Of a stretch of DNA of 64,000 nt, positions 1 through 11,263 are shown piece by piece. Made by a program: the position numbers and the translations under genes. The DNA lies in assembly GCA_016715765.1 (NCBI GenBank), contig JADJZJ010000029.1, positions 1-64,000 of the forward strand, read 5' to 3'. A model generated the notes under the pieces. It made no database searches and was not told the DNA's origin. It saw nothing but the letters and a program-made list of their open reading frames with translations. The number at the start of each line of letters is the position of its first letter. Positions within the stretch are counted from its first letter, which is position 1. This DNA is from Opitutaceae bacterium. Its GTDB lineage: Bacteria; Verrucomicrobiota; Verrucomicrobiia; Opitutales; Opitutaceae.

Positions 1-599
1 CCGCCCATCCGCACGTAGTTCTCCGGAAGCGAGGTGGCCCGGACGGTTTCATTGTCGGAGAAAAAGAGCGACCAGGCGAGGGCCACCCCGAGCAGGTTGG
101 CCAGCATGTTCATGGCCGAGCGGATGCCCTGCAGCGTCACACGGCCGTCGTAGTCGGAGCACAGCTCGAAGCCCAGGGCCACATACGGGACGCCGAAGAC
201 CGTGATCGCGGTCCGCTGGAGCAGGTTGACCACGAGCAGATACCAGAACAGCACCTGGGGGCTGCTGCGGGCGAAATCGGGCACCACCCACAGGAAGACG
301 AAGATGACGGTCACCAGCACGCCGCCCAGCAGGATGTAGGGGTGCCGCCGCCCGAACCGGCTGCGGGTGTTGTCGGTGATGTGGCCCATCACCGGGTCGG
401 TGATGGCATCCCAGAAAACCGCCACGCCCATGGCGATGCCGGCGAGGGCATGGCTCAGGCCGAGCGCCTCCGTGTAGTAGAGCATGGCGAACCCGGAGAG
501 CGAATTCATCAGCAGGGAATTCGCGCATTCCCCCACGGAGTAACCGACCATGCGCGAGCGCGAGCACGGCGGGACCGACGGAGACTTGGAGTCGTCCAT
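1..599 (-). CDS. GPH/MFS_2-family sugar:cation symporter, 5' part only
   Basis: This is the first 199 residues of a membrane transporter; the gene runs off the left edge. Translation from the ATG at 599 gives several hydrophobic segments and the family motif D-x-x-x-x-R-F-G-R-R-H-P-Y-I at about residues 76-89, preceded by a D-A-I-T-D-P loop near 64-69. These are typical of glycoside-pentoside-hexuronide symporters such as MelB or YicJ, which couple sugar uptake to Na+ or H+. It is divergent from the secreted BNR-repeat protein across a 225 bp gap, so a shared carbohydrate substrate is plausible but unproven. The family is clear; the substrate cannot be read from this part. Confidence 0.85.
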   Translation of the reverse strand, partial: MDDSKSPSVPPCSRSRMVGYSVGECANSLLMNSLSGFAMLYYTEALGLSHALAGIAMGVAVFWDAITDPVMGHITDNTRSRFGRRHPYILLGGVLVTVIFVFLWVVPDFARSSPQVLFWYLLVVNLLQRTAITVFGVPYVALGFELCSDYDGRVTLQGIRSAMNMLANLLGVALAWSLFFSDNETVRATSLPENYVRMG

Positions 600-824
600 G
601 CCCCGGCAAAGTGCCGGAAGTCGCGGGAGGCTCAAGACCGGCGTGCATGATTATTACCCGTTTTCGTCCGGGTTTGACCGGACTGGAGGCGATGTTCCCG
701 CGGTGATCAGCGCCGGCGTCATGCTACTTGGACCTGTTAGTCGTGCTTCAGAATGTGCCGCCGGGGATTTTCGGACGACGGTTGCCTTGTCCGTCCGGTT
801 CGTGTCCCGTCAGAAATATAGCCG

Positions 825-2198
825 ATGCTCCTTCGTCACCTGCTTGCCCTTGCCATGATTACGTCCGCCTCCGCCGCTCAGGAAACCGTACCCAATCCCC
901 GCGCCGCCGGTTATCGCGGCATCTGGGCCACACTCGGGCAGATGGGCGAATACGGCGACAAATACTCCGGCGGACTCGGCACCTACACGGCCAATCACGT
1001 CCCGATGGCCGTCTATGATCCCGCGGCCGACACGACCTTTTTTGTTTATGGCGGGTCGCCCGCCGGGGAGCGCAGTCTGCTCTGCCTCGTTGGCAGTTAC
1101 AATCACCGCACCGGCCGCGTGGCGCGTCCGGTCATCGTGCATGACAAGAGTCCCTTCGATGATCCCCACGACAATCCCAGCATCAGCCTCGATGCCGCGG
1201 GTCACATCTGGGTGTTTGTGAGCGGCCGCACCACGATCCGCCCCGGGTATGTTTACCGCAGTGCCGTGCCCCATGACATTTCGCGGTTCGAGCGCATCGT
1301 CGAACGGGAGATCACCTATCCGCAGCCGTGGCATGTGCCCGGCCGGGGATTTTTCCACCTGATCACGCGCTACACCAAGGGGCGCGAGCTGTATTGGGAA
1401 ACCAGTCCGGACGGCCGCACCTGGAGCGATCCCAAGAAGCTGGCCGGCATGGGCGGGCACTACCAGGTGAGCGGCGAACGCGACGGGAAGGTCGCGACAT
1501 TTTTCAATTATCATCCGGACGGCGATGTGGATCGGCGCACGAACCTTTACTACGCGCAAACGACCGACGCCGGTGCGACCTGGACCACCGCCGACGGCCA
1601 GCCGCTCGCGCTGCCCCTGACGGAGCCCCGCAATCCCGCGCTGGTTGTTGATTACGAGGTCCAAGGTCGCCTGCTGTACACCTGCGACCTCAACTTCGAC
1701 GCGGCGGGCAATCCGGTTTTGCTCTATGTCCTCTCACGCGACTACCGCGCCGGTCCGGCCGGCGGCGCCCGCGAGTGGACCATCGCGCACTGGCGTGATG
1801 GGCGGTGGCAATTCTCAACCGTCACGACTTCCGACCACAACTACGACATGGGCAGCCTGTACGTGCTGAACGACCAGTGGCTCGTCATCGCGCCCACGGA
1901 GCCCGGTCCGCAGCGCTGGGGCACCGGTGGCGAGATGGTGCTGTGGTCGAGTCGTGACGAGGGCCGGACCTGGCGGCGGCTGCGCGCCATCACGCACGAC
2001 AGTAAGTTCAACCACAGCTACGCCCGCCGCCCGCGTAACGCCCGCGATCCCTTTTTCGCGTTCTGGGCGGACGGCAATCCGGACAAGCTGAGCGAGTCCC
2101 GATTGTATTTCACGAACTCCACGGGCGACCGCGTGTGGCGGCTGCCGTATACATTCCCCGAAGGTGCGGAGTCGGCGGAGCCGGAGTTGGTGAAGTAG
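825..2198 (+). CDS. Secreted BNR-repeat (sialidase-fold, BNR_4-like) protein
   Basis: A 457-residue protein with a signal peptide of about 18 residues (cleavage after A-S-A-A). The body is a beta-propeller type sequence with three Asp-box-like repeats: S-P-D-G-R-T-W at about 194-200, T-D-A-G-A-T-W at 247-253 and S-R-D-E-G-R-T-W at 376-383. Such proteins in polysaccharide-degrading bacteria include BNR_4 family enzymes and putative lyases or hydrolases acting outside the cytoplasm. I see no diagnostic catalytic set that would make it a true sialidase. The neighbouring divergent sugar transporter fits a carbohydrate role. The stop codon runs directly into the poly-G tract, so the true C-terminus may be affected. 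Confidence 0.75.
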   Translation: MLLRHLLALAMITSASAAQETVPNPRAAGYRGIWATLGQMGEYGDKYSGGLGTYTANHVPMAVYDPAADTTFFVYGGSPAGERSLLCLVGSYNHRTGRVARPVIVHDKSPFDDPHDNPSISLDAAGHIWVFVSGRTTIRPGYVYRSAVPHDISRFERIVEREITYPQPWHVPGRGFFHLITRYTKGRELYWETSPDGRTWSDPKKLAGMGGHYQVSGERDGKVATFFNYHPDGDVDRRTNLYYAQTTDAGATWTTADGQPLALPLTEPRNPALVVDYEVQGRLLYTCDLNFDAAGNPVLLYVLSRDYRAGPAGGAREWTIAHWRDGRWQFSTVTTSDHNYDMGSLYVLNDQWLVIAPTEPGPQRWGTGGEMVLWSSRDEGRTWRRLRAITHDSKFNHSYARRPRNARDPFFAFWADGNPDKLSESRLYFTNSTGDRVWRLPYTFPEGAESAEPELVK

Positions 2199-3563
<1,365 letters not shown>

Positions 3564-3689
3564 GGGGTTGTTTTTGTGAAGCCGCCCAAGGGGCTGCCCA
3601 AGCAGCCTTGACTACGTCCAAGTGCGTACGACATTGGGCAAATTGCGCTGGGCCGGTTCGACTTCTCTCTGTCGGGTACTGGTCATTTA

Positions 3690-3766
3690 TTTTCCCGCGG
3701 ATTACGCGAATGATCGCGGATAATACCGCCGTGATCCGCGTTGATCCGTGTAATCCGCGGGGAAAT
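3690..3766. repeat. Imperfect hairpin built from GATCCGCG-type words
   Basis: The left side (CCCGCGGATTACGCG and following) is mirrored on the right by GTGTAATCCGCGGGG. Words of about 9 bp resembling TGATCCGCG recur in both arms. A related copy starts near 58412. Rest of 3564-3689: no gene seen. Confidence 0.6.
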
Positions 3767-3813
3767 TGAATTTTTGATCGGATTGCCAGTCATTCCGCCG
3801 GTGGTGCGGGTTG

Positions 3814-3879
3814 ATTGTAGGAGCGGCTTTAGGCCGCGATCGGGAGCGCAACCTCGCGGCGTAAAGCCGCTCCTACAAT
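3814..3879. repeat. REP-like palindrome downstream of batD
   Basis: Perfect 18 bp arms: ATTGTAGGAGCGGCTTTA at 3814-3831 and its exact complement at 3862-3879, with an inner GGCCGCGA/TCGCGGCG pairing. It ends 17 bp past the batD stop, so the transcript would carry a strong 3' hairpin. The word resembles REP elements moved by tyrosine transposases. Confidence 0.8.
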
Positions 3880-3896
3880 GACCGAGCGAGCCCCGT

Positions 3897-6347
3897 TCAC
3901 TTCCAGAGCGGCACGAGTTCCTGTTTCCGTACCCAGCCGGTCTGGCCGTTGTCGAAGGTGAGCTGGACCCAGCCGAGGAAGGTGCGGTCGGCCATCACGC
4001 CGAGCGAGCCGGCGGGAAGGACGGAGGTTTTCTGGTTGGTTTCCGCCTCGGTGGGGATCGAATGCAGGGTGGTGTCGCGCCAGACGAGCGCGGCCCGCGG
4101 GCTCGCGGCGAGGCCGTAGGTGGCGCGGCCGGTGAGCGCCACAGCGGAGAGCAGCAGGCCGAGCACCAGCCCGGTAAGGGCGAGGAAACGGGACCAACGC
4201 GGCTGCCAGGCATAGGCCGCAAATAGCAGCCAGCCGAGGGCGAGCGCCATGAGTCCGGTGGCGGCAATGAGGATGCATTCCCAGACAGCGGGTGAGGCCA
4301 GCCGGGCGATGAGGTGACGCGGACCGGGGGTGAGAAATGGCGCCAGCGCGGCCGGGGTATAGCCGGCGTTTTCATAGACGAGGGCGAGATTCAGGCGGTT
4401 GGCTTTGTCGCCGGGATGCTGCACGAAAGCGGCGGTGGCGTGGGCGGCGGCCAGGGGCCATTGATCCTGCTGGGCCAATGCCAGAGCGAGGTTGTGCCGT
4501 GCGATCCAGTCGGCGGGCGCTTTTGCCACGGACTCGCGCCAGGATTTTTCGGCGGTGGCGAAATCACCCTTGCGGTAATCCGCCATCGGATCGGCCGCGA
4601 AGAGACCGGGCGTCAGCGCGAGGGCGAGCGCCACGACCAGGAAGGGCATCAGGTTGCGCGGCAGCAGAATCCGCCAGACGGCAAAACCGGGCGTCTTTTT
4701 CGCGGCGAGGGCGGCGCTGGCGCGATCGGGCCAGTTTTTCGGCAGGCCGGGTTCGCTGCTGTACAGGGCGCGGTCGGCCTCCAGCCAGAGCTGGCTCCAG
4801 GCAGGGTCATCGAAGGCGGTCGCCGCGGGGGCGGCGTGGGCAACACCCCAGAGCGCCGCGGCGTCGTGCTGCCACGCGAGCAGCAGGGCGGGTCGTTCGG
4901 CGGCCGGGGCGGCGGGGAATCGGGCCAGGGTGGCGGCGAGGCGGGTGCGGGCGGCCCGGCGGGCGCGGCCCGGATCGTTCTGCTGCGCCCGGCGGGTGGC
5001 GAGCATGAGCCAGAAAATACCCAGTGCCACGAATGGCAGCAGGGCGGCCAGACCGAGGTGGCGCAGACGTTGGAATGGCACCGGCACAACCTGACTACCG
5101 GCGATCGGGTCGTGCGGGATCGCCGCCGGTAGCTCCGGCGGGGTGGGCGGCTCAGGCGTCCGGGCGGCGGCGTTGGCCGGGGTCGTTTCCTCGGCCGGAG
5201 GCGTGATGTTGAACTTCGGCGCGCTGGGCACGGTGATGGTCACCGTGCTGCGCGGAGTGGTGAGGGTCCGGTAGGCGCCGGTCTTGGGGTCGAAGTAAGT
5301 GAACTCGACCGGGGCGAGCGTGTAGGTACCGGGCTTGGTGGGGACCAGGACGACATCCTCGGCCAGCGTGACGTCGAAGAGTTTGCCTTCGGCGGGGGTG
5401 CGCTTGGCCTGGGGTTGGATGACCTGGAAATCCCGGGAAACCTCCCGCGCCGGCAAACCGGCGACGTCGGGCCAGTTGCCCGTGCCGCTGAGTTCCAGGG
5501 TCCACGTGACCGGTTCCCCGACCGCGGCGGTGGCGGGCACGACCTTGGAGGTGAGCTGAAACTGGCCGACGGCGCCGCTGAATTTCGCCGGCGTGGGCAG
5601 GGGCAGCGGGCGCACAGTGAGGGCCGGCTGGTTGGAGGTGACGGAGAGCTGTTCCACGCGCTGCTGCTGGAAGAGACCGAAGCCGACGGTGCCGGTGGCG
5701 ACGTTCACAAGCTGGTGGGCGGCGGTGAGCGTGAGGTTGCCGGGAGCCTTGGCGAAGGCGCGGGTCTTGTAGGCGATGTTGAGGCGGGCCTCGCCGTTGG
5801 CAGTGAACTCGGCGGGCTCGGGCTTGGACCAGTCCTCGATGATGAGGGGGGCCGAGTCCCATTCGACGGGACTGCCGAGCTGGTTGAAGGTGCGGCGCGC
5901 GACATCGAGCGTGTAGCTGAGCGGGAAGACCTCGCCGGCCCAGACGGTGGTGGAGCCCGTGAGCAGCCGGGCGTGGATGTTGACCTCAGCGGCCTGGCGG
6001 ACCGCGCCGGTGGTGAAGGCCGGGACGCGGATCGTGCCCTCGGTTGTTTTGACCGTGAAGGCGGGGATCTGGACGCTGCCGGCGCTGCGGGCGCGGAGCC
6101 GGTAGCTCAGGACGACGGAGCGTGTCATGCTGAAATTGTCGAACGAGGTCTGCACCGATTTCCCGGTGAAGGTCAGTGTCGCATTTGGCAGGGATGGCAG
6201 GCTGGGGTCGCCCTCGGGGGCGCAGTCCTGGAACACGAGCTGCAACTCGGAGGGATCGCCGGAATCGGAATTCATCCATTGCACCGACTGGGCATGGACG
6301 GCGGCGAGCAGCAGGCTGAAGAGGAGGAGGAGACGGACGGAACGCAT
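3897..6347 (-). CDS. batD: BatD-like protein with TPR and C-terminal SH3-like region
   Basis: About 816 residues. A signal peptide at the N-terminus (ending near A-V-H-A) is followed by beta-sandwich BatD (oxygen tolerance) repeats over roughly 25-390, a Pro-rich linker, a membrane segment near 430-450, a second hydrophobic segment near 570-590, TPR-like helices (around D-Y-R-K-G-D-F-A-T-A-E-K), two further membrane spans and a terminal SH3-like segment with G-W-V-R-K. BatD-family proteins act in the periplasm with the VWA proteins BatA and BatB. I start it at the ATG at 6347, 5 nt after the batB stop, rather than at an upstream in-frame TTG at 6359 that overlaps batB. It is last in the operon and followed by a palindrome. 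Confidence 0.85.
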   Translation of the reverse strand: MRSVRLLLLFSLLLAAVHAQSVQWMNSDSGDPSELQLVFQDCAPEGDPSLPSLPNATLTFTGKSVQTSFDNFSMTRSVVLSYRLRARSAGSVQIPAFTVKTTEGTIRVPAFTTGAVRQAAEVNIHARLLTGSTTVWAGEVFPLSYTLDVARRTFNQLGSPVEWDSAPLIIEDWSKPEPAEFTANGEARLNIAYKTRAFAKAPGNLTLTAAHQLVNVATGTVGFGLFQQQRVEQLSVTSNQPALTVRPLPLPTPAKFSGAVGQFQLTSKVVPATAAVGEPVTWTLELSGTGNWPDVAGLPAREVSRDFQVIQPQAKRTPAEGKLFDVTLAEDVVLVPTKPGTYTLAPVEFTYFDPKTGAYRTLTTPRSTVTITVPSAPKFNITPPAEETTPANAAARTPEPPTPPELPAAIPHDPIAGSQVVPVPFQRLRHLGLAALLPFVALGIFWLMLATRRAQQNDPGRARRAARTRLAATLARFPAAPAAERPALLLAWQHDAAALWGVAHAAPAATAFDDPAWSQLWLEADRALYSSEPGLPKNWPDRASAALAAKKTPGFAVWRILLPRNLMPFLVVALALALTPGLFAADPMADYRKGDFATAEKSWRESVAKAPADWIARHNLALALAQQDQWPLAAAHATAAFVQHPGDKANRLNLALVYENAGYTPAALAPFLTPGPRHLIARLASPAVWECILIAATGLMALALGWLLFAAYAWQPRWSRFLALTGLVLGLLLSAVALTGRATYGLAASPRAALVWRDTTLHSIPTEAETNQKTSVLPAGSLGVMADRTFLGWVQLTFDNGQTGWVRKQELVPLWK

Positions 6348-6352
6348 GGTTT

Positions 6353-8197
6353 TCACCAATTTTTGCCCTTCTTGGCAGGCGCGGGCTTTTTCTCGCCTTC
6401 CATCAGCTGGAAGAGACGGGCGGGCGAGTCCTGATTGCGGATCTGGTCAAGTTTCTGGAGAGGCATGGCGAGGGAAGGATCGGCGGGTTCCTTTTCCCCG
6501 TCCTTTTTTTCCGGCGTACCGCCGACTTTCTGGGTCTCATTCGCGGGCGGCGGGGGCGGTTCGTTCTTTTCCTTCATGTCACCGAAGGCGGAATCGTTCT
6601 GCTGGTCCTTCTGCTCCTCCGGTTTCGAGGCGGGATTCTGCTCCGGCTGGGATTGGGACTGATCCTGTTTCTGCTGTTGGGAATCCTGCTGGTCCTGCTG
6701 CTTTTGCTGATCCTGCTGCTGGTCCTTTTGTTGGTCCTGGTTTTGTTGCTGCTGCTGATCTTTCTTCTGATCCTCGGGTCTTTGCTGCTCGGGCTTTTGC
6801 AGCAGGGCTTCCAATTCACTGCGCAGTTGGGGCCAGTCGGCGGTCTTGGCGTCCATGGCCGAGCCCAGATCCACGGCGGCCAGGGCATCGCGCACCGGGC
6901 CCTCGGGCACGGGGTGCTGTTCGGACTGGAGCTTTTGTCCCCAGGTCACGGTTTCACGGGCAAACTCCGCCCAGTCGCGCCCGGTGCGGTTGTCCTGGGC
7001 GGACAGACGCCCGACGATCTTGCCCAGCGGAGAAGGAGCGGGGGCCGCCGCCGCGGCGGCGGCGGCGATGGCGGATTGAGGAAACCGGATACCGGATAGG
7101 AATACCAGCAGGGCCACGGCGGCCAGCTTTCCGGTTCCGGGAGTCTGTTTTCCGGTATCCGGTATCTGGTTTCCGGTATTCGTCAGTTTCAGATCCCGCG
7201 GTTTCGGCCTCACGGGAAACTCGCGCCAGAAGCTGAGCAGGAGGAAGAGCAGGGCGGGGGCGAGGGCCCACTGGAAGCGCTCGACGAGGCGGATGTTGTT
7301 TTTTTCGACGAATTCACCCTTGCGCCCGGCCTCGACGGTTTCCTTCAGCACGGCGGCGAGGTCCAGCCAGGTGCTGGCGTCGCGGTAGGTGCCGCCGGTG
7401 TTCCGGGCGAGTTCGCGCAGGGTGCCGCTGTTGAGCTTGGACAGCACCACGGCGCCGCGCTCGTCCTTCACGAAGCCACCGGTGCCGTCGGGAATCATCG
7501 CCCCCGACTCGGTGCCCACGCCAAGGCAGATGGCCCGGATGTCCTTTTTCTTCAGGTCGGTCTCGAGCGATTTCCAGTCGTCGTCGGTCGCCTCACCGTC
7601 GCTGAGGACGATCAGGAAGCGGTCGGCGGCCGTGCCGGAACTGAAGGCGTTCAGGGTGGTTTCCAACAGGGCCTGGTAATTGGTGCCGCCCTCGGGGAGG
7701 TAGTCCGGGTCGAGCAGGGGCAGGAATTCGCGCAGGATCTCGTAGTCGGCGCTGAGCGGGCTCTGCAGGAAGGCGGTGCCCGAGAAGACCACCAGGCCTA
7801 CGCGTTCGCCCTCGAGTTTTTCGAGGAGGGAGCGGATCAGCAGCTTGGCGCGCTCAAGGCGCGAGGGCTTCACGTCGGTCGTGAGCATCGAGCGCGAAAG
7901 ATCCACGGCGATGAGGATTTCGCGGGACTGGTCGAAGACCGGCTCCTCCAAACGTCCCCATTGCGGCCGGGCCAGGGCGATCACGGCGAAGACCAACCCG
8001 AGGGCAAGCCAGAGACGAAGATGGCGGCGGGTGGCGGGAGCACCGGGATTGAGGAGGAGTTGATGGTGACCCGCCTCGGCGCGCAGGATTTTCGGATGAT
8101 CACCGGCGGCAAGGCGCTGCCGGTGGCGGAAATCCCACACGAGAAGGGTTGCGGGAGCGGCGAGGAGCCAGAGGAGATGGGGCCAGGCGAAATTCAT
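6353..8197 (-). CDS. batB: BatB-like VWA membrane protein with Gln-rich C-terminal tail
   Basis: 614 residues. N-terminal membrane helices (about 5-20 and 60-76) precede a von Willebrand A domain with a complete MIDAS start, D99-L-S-R-S103, and downstream T-N and S-D-G-E motifs. A third helix lies near 315-330. The C-terminal part replaces the usual BatC TPR protein by a low-complexity tail, about residues 475-565, dominated by Q, D, K and P. The stretch around residues 340-375, including a hydrophobic segment, is encoded by an inverted repeat of CCGGTAT words (see that entry). The start overlaps the batA stop by 4 nt, so translation is probably coupled. Role inferred from family: assembly of an envelope stress or aerotolerance complex with BatA, BatD and MoxR. 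Confidence 0.85.
   Translation of the reverse strand: MNFAWPHLLWLLAAPATLLVWDFRHRQRLAAGDHPKILRAEAGHHQLLLNPGAPATRRHLRLWLALGLVFAVIALARPQWGRLEEPVFDQSREILIAVDLSRSMLTTDVKPSRLERAKLLIRSLLEKLEGERVGLVVFSGTAFLQSPLSADYEILREFLPLLDPDYLPEGGTNYQALLETTLNAFSSGTAADRFLIVLSDGEATDDDWKSLETDLKKKDIRAICLGVGTESGAMIPDGTGGFVKDERGAVVLSKLNSGTLRELARNTGGTYRDASTWLDLAAVLKETVEAGRKGEFVEKNNIRLVERFQWALAPALLFLLLSFWREFPVRPKPRDLKLTNTGNQIPDTGKQTPGTGKLAAVALLVFLSGIRFPQSAIAAAAAAAAPAPSPLGKIVGRLSAQDNRTGRDWAEFARETVTWGQKLQSEQHPVPEGPVRDALAAVDLGSAMDAKTADWPQLRSELEALLQKPEQQRPEDQKKDQQQQQNQDQQKDQQQDQQKQQDQQDSQQQKQDQSQSQPEQNPASKPEEQKDQQNDSAFGDMKEKNEPPPPPANETQKVGGTPEKKDGEKEPADPSLAMPLQKLDQIRNQDSPARLFQLMEGEKKPAPAKKGKNW
7079..7182. repeat. CCGGTAT-word inverted repeat inside batB
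   Basis: The right arm at 7149-7182 is a run of heptamers (CCGGTAT, CCGGTAT, CTGGTTT, CCGGTAT); the left arm at 7079-7097 is the complement type (GGAAACCGGATACCGGAT). The same words occur between genes at 24386-24402 and 57521-57643. Here the whole element is in frame and codes for residues such as T-G-N-Q-I-P-D-T-G-K-Q-T-P-G-T-G-K, and the loop codes for a hydrophobic helix. Confidence 0.7.
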
Positions 8198-9213
8198 GGC
8201 GCGGTCTCCTTGCGCAGGGGTGAACGGGCGAAGAGGGCGCCCAGCAGGAGGGCGATCAGGCCGGGCGCGGCCGGCCAGTGGAACAGCTCGGTGGTGACGA
8301 GGTAGCTCTTCGCCTGGAATTCGATTTTCTTCGCCTTGTCGATGGCCTGAAAGGCGCCGGTTACCGTGTCCTGGTCGTCGGCGCGGAAGTAATGTCCGCC
8401 GGTGGCGGTGGCGATGTCGCGCAGGGTGCTCTCATCGAGGTCGGAGAGCCTGCGGCTCATGCCGATCTTGTTGCCTTTGTCGTCAAACACCGGGAACGGC
8501 ACGATGCCGTCGCGACCGGCGCCGATGGTGTAGACCGGGATGCCACGGGACTTGGCGATGTCGGCGGCCTGCTCGGGGGCGAGGGTGCCGCGGTTGTTGA
8601 CACCATCGGTGAGCAGCACGACGAACGCGCCCTGACGGCGTCCGCCTTTTTCGCGGCGGGCCTGCTCCAGCCGGGTGAGGGCGATGCCCAGGCCGTCGCC
8701 GATGGCGGTGCCGTCCTCGATGAGGCCGATCCGGAGGCGCTCGGTCTGCCGGGCGAGCCAGTCGTGGTCGAAGGTGAGCGGGGCGAGGGTGTAGGCCTTG
8801 CCGGAGAAAACGACGATGCCAATGCGGTCGGCGGGGCGTTCGTTGATGAAGGCCTGGATGACGGGCTTGATGGCCTGCAGGCGGTTCACCCGGTCGCCGT
8901 CGCGCTCGTAGTCCTCGGCCAGCATCGAACCGGAAAGGTCGATCGCGAGCACGATGTCGTAGCCCTCGGTGCGGACCTCGCGCTTGTCCTCGACGCGCTG
9001 CGGGCGCGCGAGGGCGGTGATCAGGAGTATGAGCCCGGTGACGGCGAGGGCGACGGGCCAGCGCGACACGGCGGCGAGCGACGGGCGGTGCCACGCGGCG
9101 GCGAAGGGGACGAGGAGCACCGGCACGCGCCGATGGGTCCGGTACCAGAGCAGGGTTGCCAACAGCAGCAGGGCGGCGAACCACCAGGGATCCTTGAAGG
9201 TGTAGTCGCCCAT
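8194..9213 (-). CDS. batA: BatA-like VWA membrane protein
   Basis: 339 residues from the ATG at 9213, which lies 2 nt after the stop of the DUF58 gene. An N-terminal membrane helix pair (about 10-23 and 53-68, followed by A-R-P-Q) leads into a VWA domain with MIDAS motif D92-L-S-G-S96, a T-A-I-G-D-G loop and L-L-T-D-G-V-N-N. A C-terminal helix near 315-330 would anchor the domain in the inner membrane facing the periplasm. This is the standard BatA architecture and length. A longer in-frame ORF reaches to 9558 but overlaps the upstream gene and its extra residues are low-complexity shadow sequence. Confidence 0.88.
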   Translation of the reverse strand: MGDYTFKDPWWFAALLLLATLLWYRTHRRVPVLLVPFAAAWHRPSLAAVSRWPVALAVTGLILLITALARPQRVEDKREVRTEGYDIVLAIDLSGSMLAEDYERDGDRVNRLQAIKPVIQAFINERPADRIGIVVFSGKAYTLAPLTFDHDWLARQTERLRIGLIEDGTAIGDGLGIALTRLEQARREKGGRRQGAFVVLLTDGVNNRGTLAPEQAADIAKSRGIPVYTIGAGRDGIVPFPVFDDKGNKIGMSRRLSDLDESTLRDIATATGGHYFRADDQDTVTGAFQAIDKAKKIEFQAKSYLVTTELFHWPAAPGLIALLLGALFARSPLRKETAP

Positions 9214-9215
9214 GG

Positions 9216-10121
9216 TCAGCGCACGGCGCCCGCGCGCATGCGGGCGTGGAAAAATCTCACGAGGGCGTCGAGGCGGTTTTGATCGGTACCCACCACAAGC
9301 CGGCTCAGCGGGTCGGGGAACTGGCGGCGCCAGGCGGCCTCGCGCTCGCCGCGCCACGCGGCATGGGCGGCGTGCTCGGCGGCGGAGCCTTCGAGGGTGA
9401 CCAGCCGGCCGGCGGTGGGATCGTAGGCGGCGAACATGTCCTGCCGGGGCAGTTCGCGTTCCCAGGGATCGTCCACCCGGAAGCCCATCGTCTGGTAGCG
9501 GCGCTGCATGACGGTCCAGCCCTCCGGTTCGGGTCGCGGGGGAAAATCGCCCAGCCACAGCAGCACGCTGTGCTTGGGCGCGGCGCGGGCGAGCAGTCGC
9601 CAGGGAATGACCGGGGCCGGGGCCGTCGCAGCCGGGGCGGGCCGGGACAGCAGGCTGGCGGCGGCGTGGAGGATCTGGCCGCGGCCGCGCACGGGCTCGC
9701 GGAAGAGGTTGCCGTTCGGGCTGGCGTGCACGAAGCCGACGCGGTCGCGGTTGACGGCGCCGAGCAGCATGACCAGGCCGGCGAGCTCGAGCAGGGCCTC
9801 GCGCTTCGACTGTGCGCCGGACCCGAAATGCAGCGAGGGCGAGTCCTCGAAGACCACCATCAGCGTGACCTCGCGTTCCTCGACGAATTTCTTGCGGTAG
9901 GGTTCGCCGAGGCGCGCGGTGACGTTCCAGTCAATGTCGCGCACGTCGTCGCCGAACTCGTATTTCACCACCTGGTCGAACTCCATCCCGCGGCCGCGGA
10001 AGGCCGAGCGGTATTCGCCGCTGAGCACGTTCTCCACCGCATGCCGCACGCGCCATTCCAGCTGGCGCAGCATGGCCAGCGGGGAGGCGGTGGGGGAGAG
10101 GGTGGAGGTGGCGGCGGGCAT
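9216..10121 (-). CDS. DUF58 domain protein of the MoxR/Bat operon
   Basis: 301 residues, soluble. The DUF58 signature is seen at about residues 42-70 (G-R-G-M-E-F-D, then Y-E-F-G-D-D-V-R-D-I-D-W-N). The rest resembles a degenerate VWA-type fold. DUF58 proteins are almost always encoded between a MoxR ATPase and VWA proteins, exactly as here, and are thought to be MoxR partners. A 104 bp gap filled by a pyrimidine/purine palindrome separates it from moxR; batA follows after 2 nt. Confidence 0.88.
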   Translation of the reverse strand: MPAATSTLSPTASPLAMLRQLEWRVRHAVENVLSGEYRSAFRGRGMEFDQVVKYEFGDDVRDIDWNVTARLGEPYRKKFVEEREVTLMVVFEDSPSLHFGSGAQSKREALLELAGLVMLLGAVNRDRVGFVHASPNGNLFREPVRGRGQILHAAASLLSRPAPAATAPAPVIPWRLLARAAPKHSVLLWLGDFPPRPEPEGWTVMQRRYQTMGFRVDDPWERELPRQDMFAAYDPTAGRLVTLEGSAAEHAAHAAWRGEREAAWRRQFPDPLSRLVVGTDQNRLDALVRFFHARMRAGAVR

Positions 10122-10130
10122 GTCGTTTCC

Positions 10131-10222
10131 GAATCTTTCCTCTTTCTCTTAATCTTTCTCTTTCTTCCAAACGGGCCGGAAAAACAGGAGAAAGATTAAG
10201 ATAAAGAGGAAAGAGAAAGAAT
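10131..10222. repeat. TCTTTC/GAAAGA palindrome between moxR and DUF58 gene
   Basis: Left arm 10131-10168 is made of TCTTTC and TCTTAA words; right arm 10178-10222 is the complement (GAGAAAGATTAAGATAAAGA and on). It fills the whole gap, so it sits inside the operon transcript. Related copies lie at 23035-23074, 37786-37820 and, in reverse, 48690-48727. Confidence 0.8.
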
Positions 10223-10225
10223 TCA

Positions 10226-11185
<960 letters not shown>

Positions 11186-11263
11186 AAGGGGATGAGGCTG
11201 GGTGGAGTGCGGGGTTTGACTCCGGCAATTGGGAATGGTTTCAAACAGAAAATAGTCACGAAC

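Noticed and set aside
825..2198. True sialidase
   Set aside because: Asp boxes are present, but the arginine triad and other catalytic residues could not be placed.
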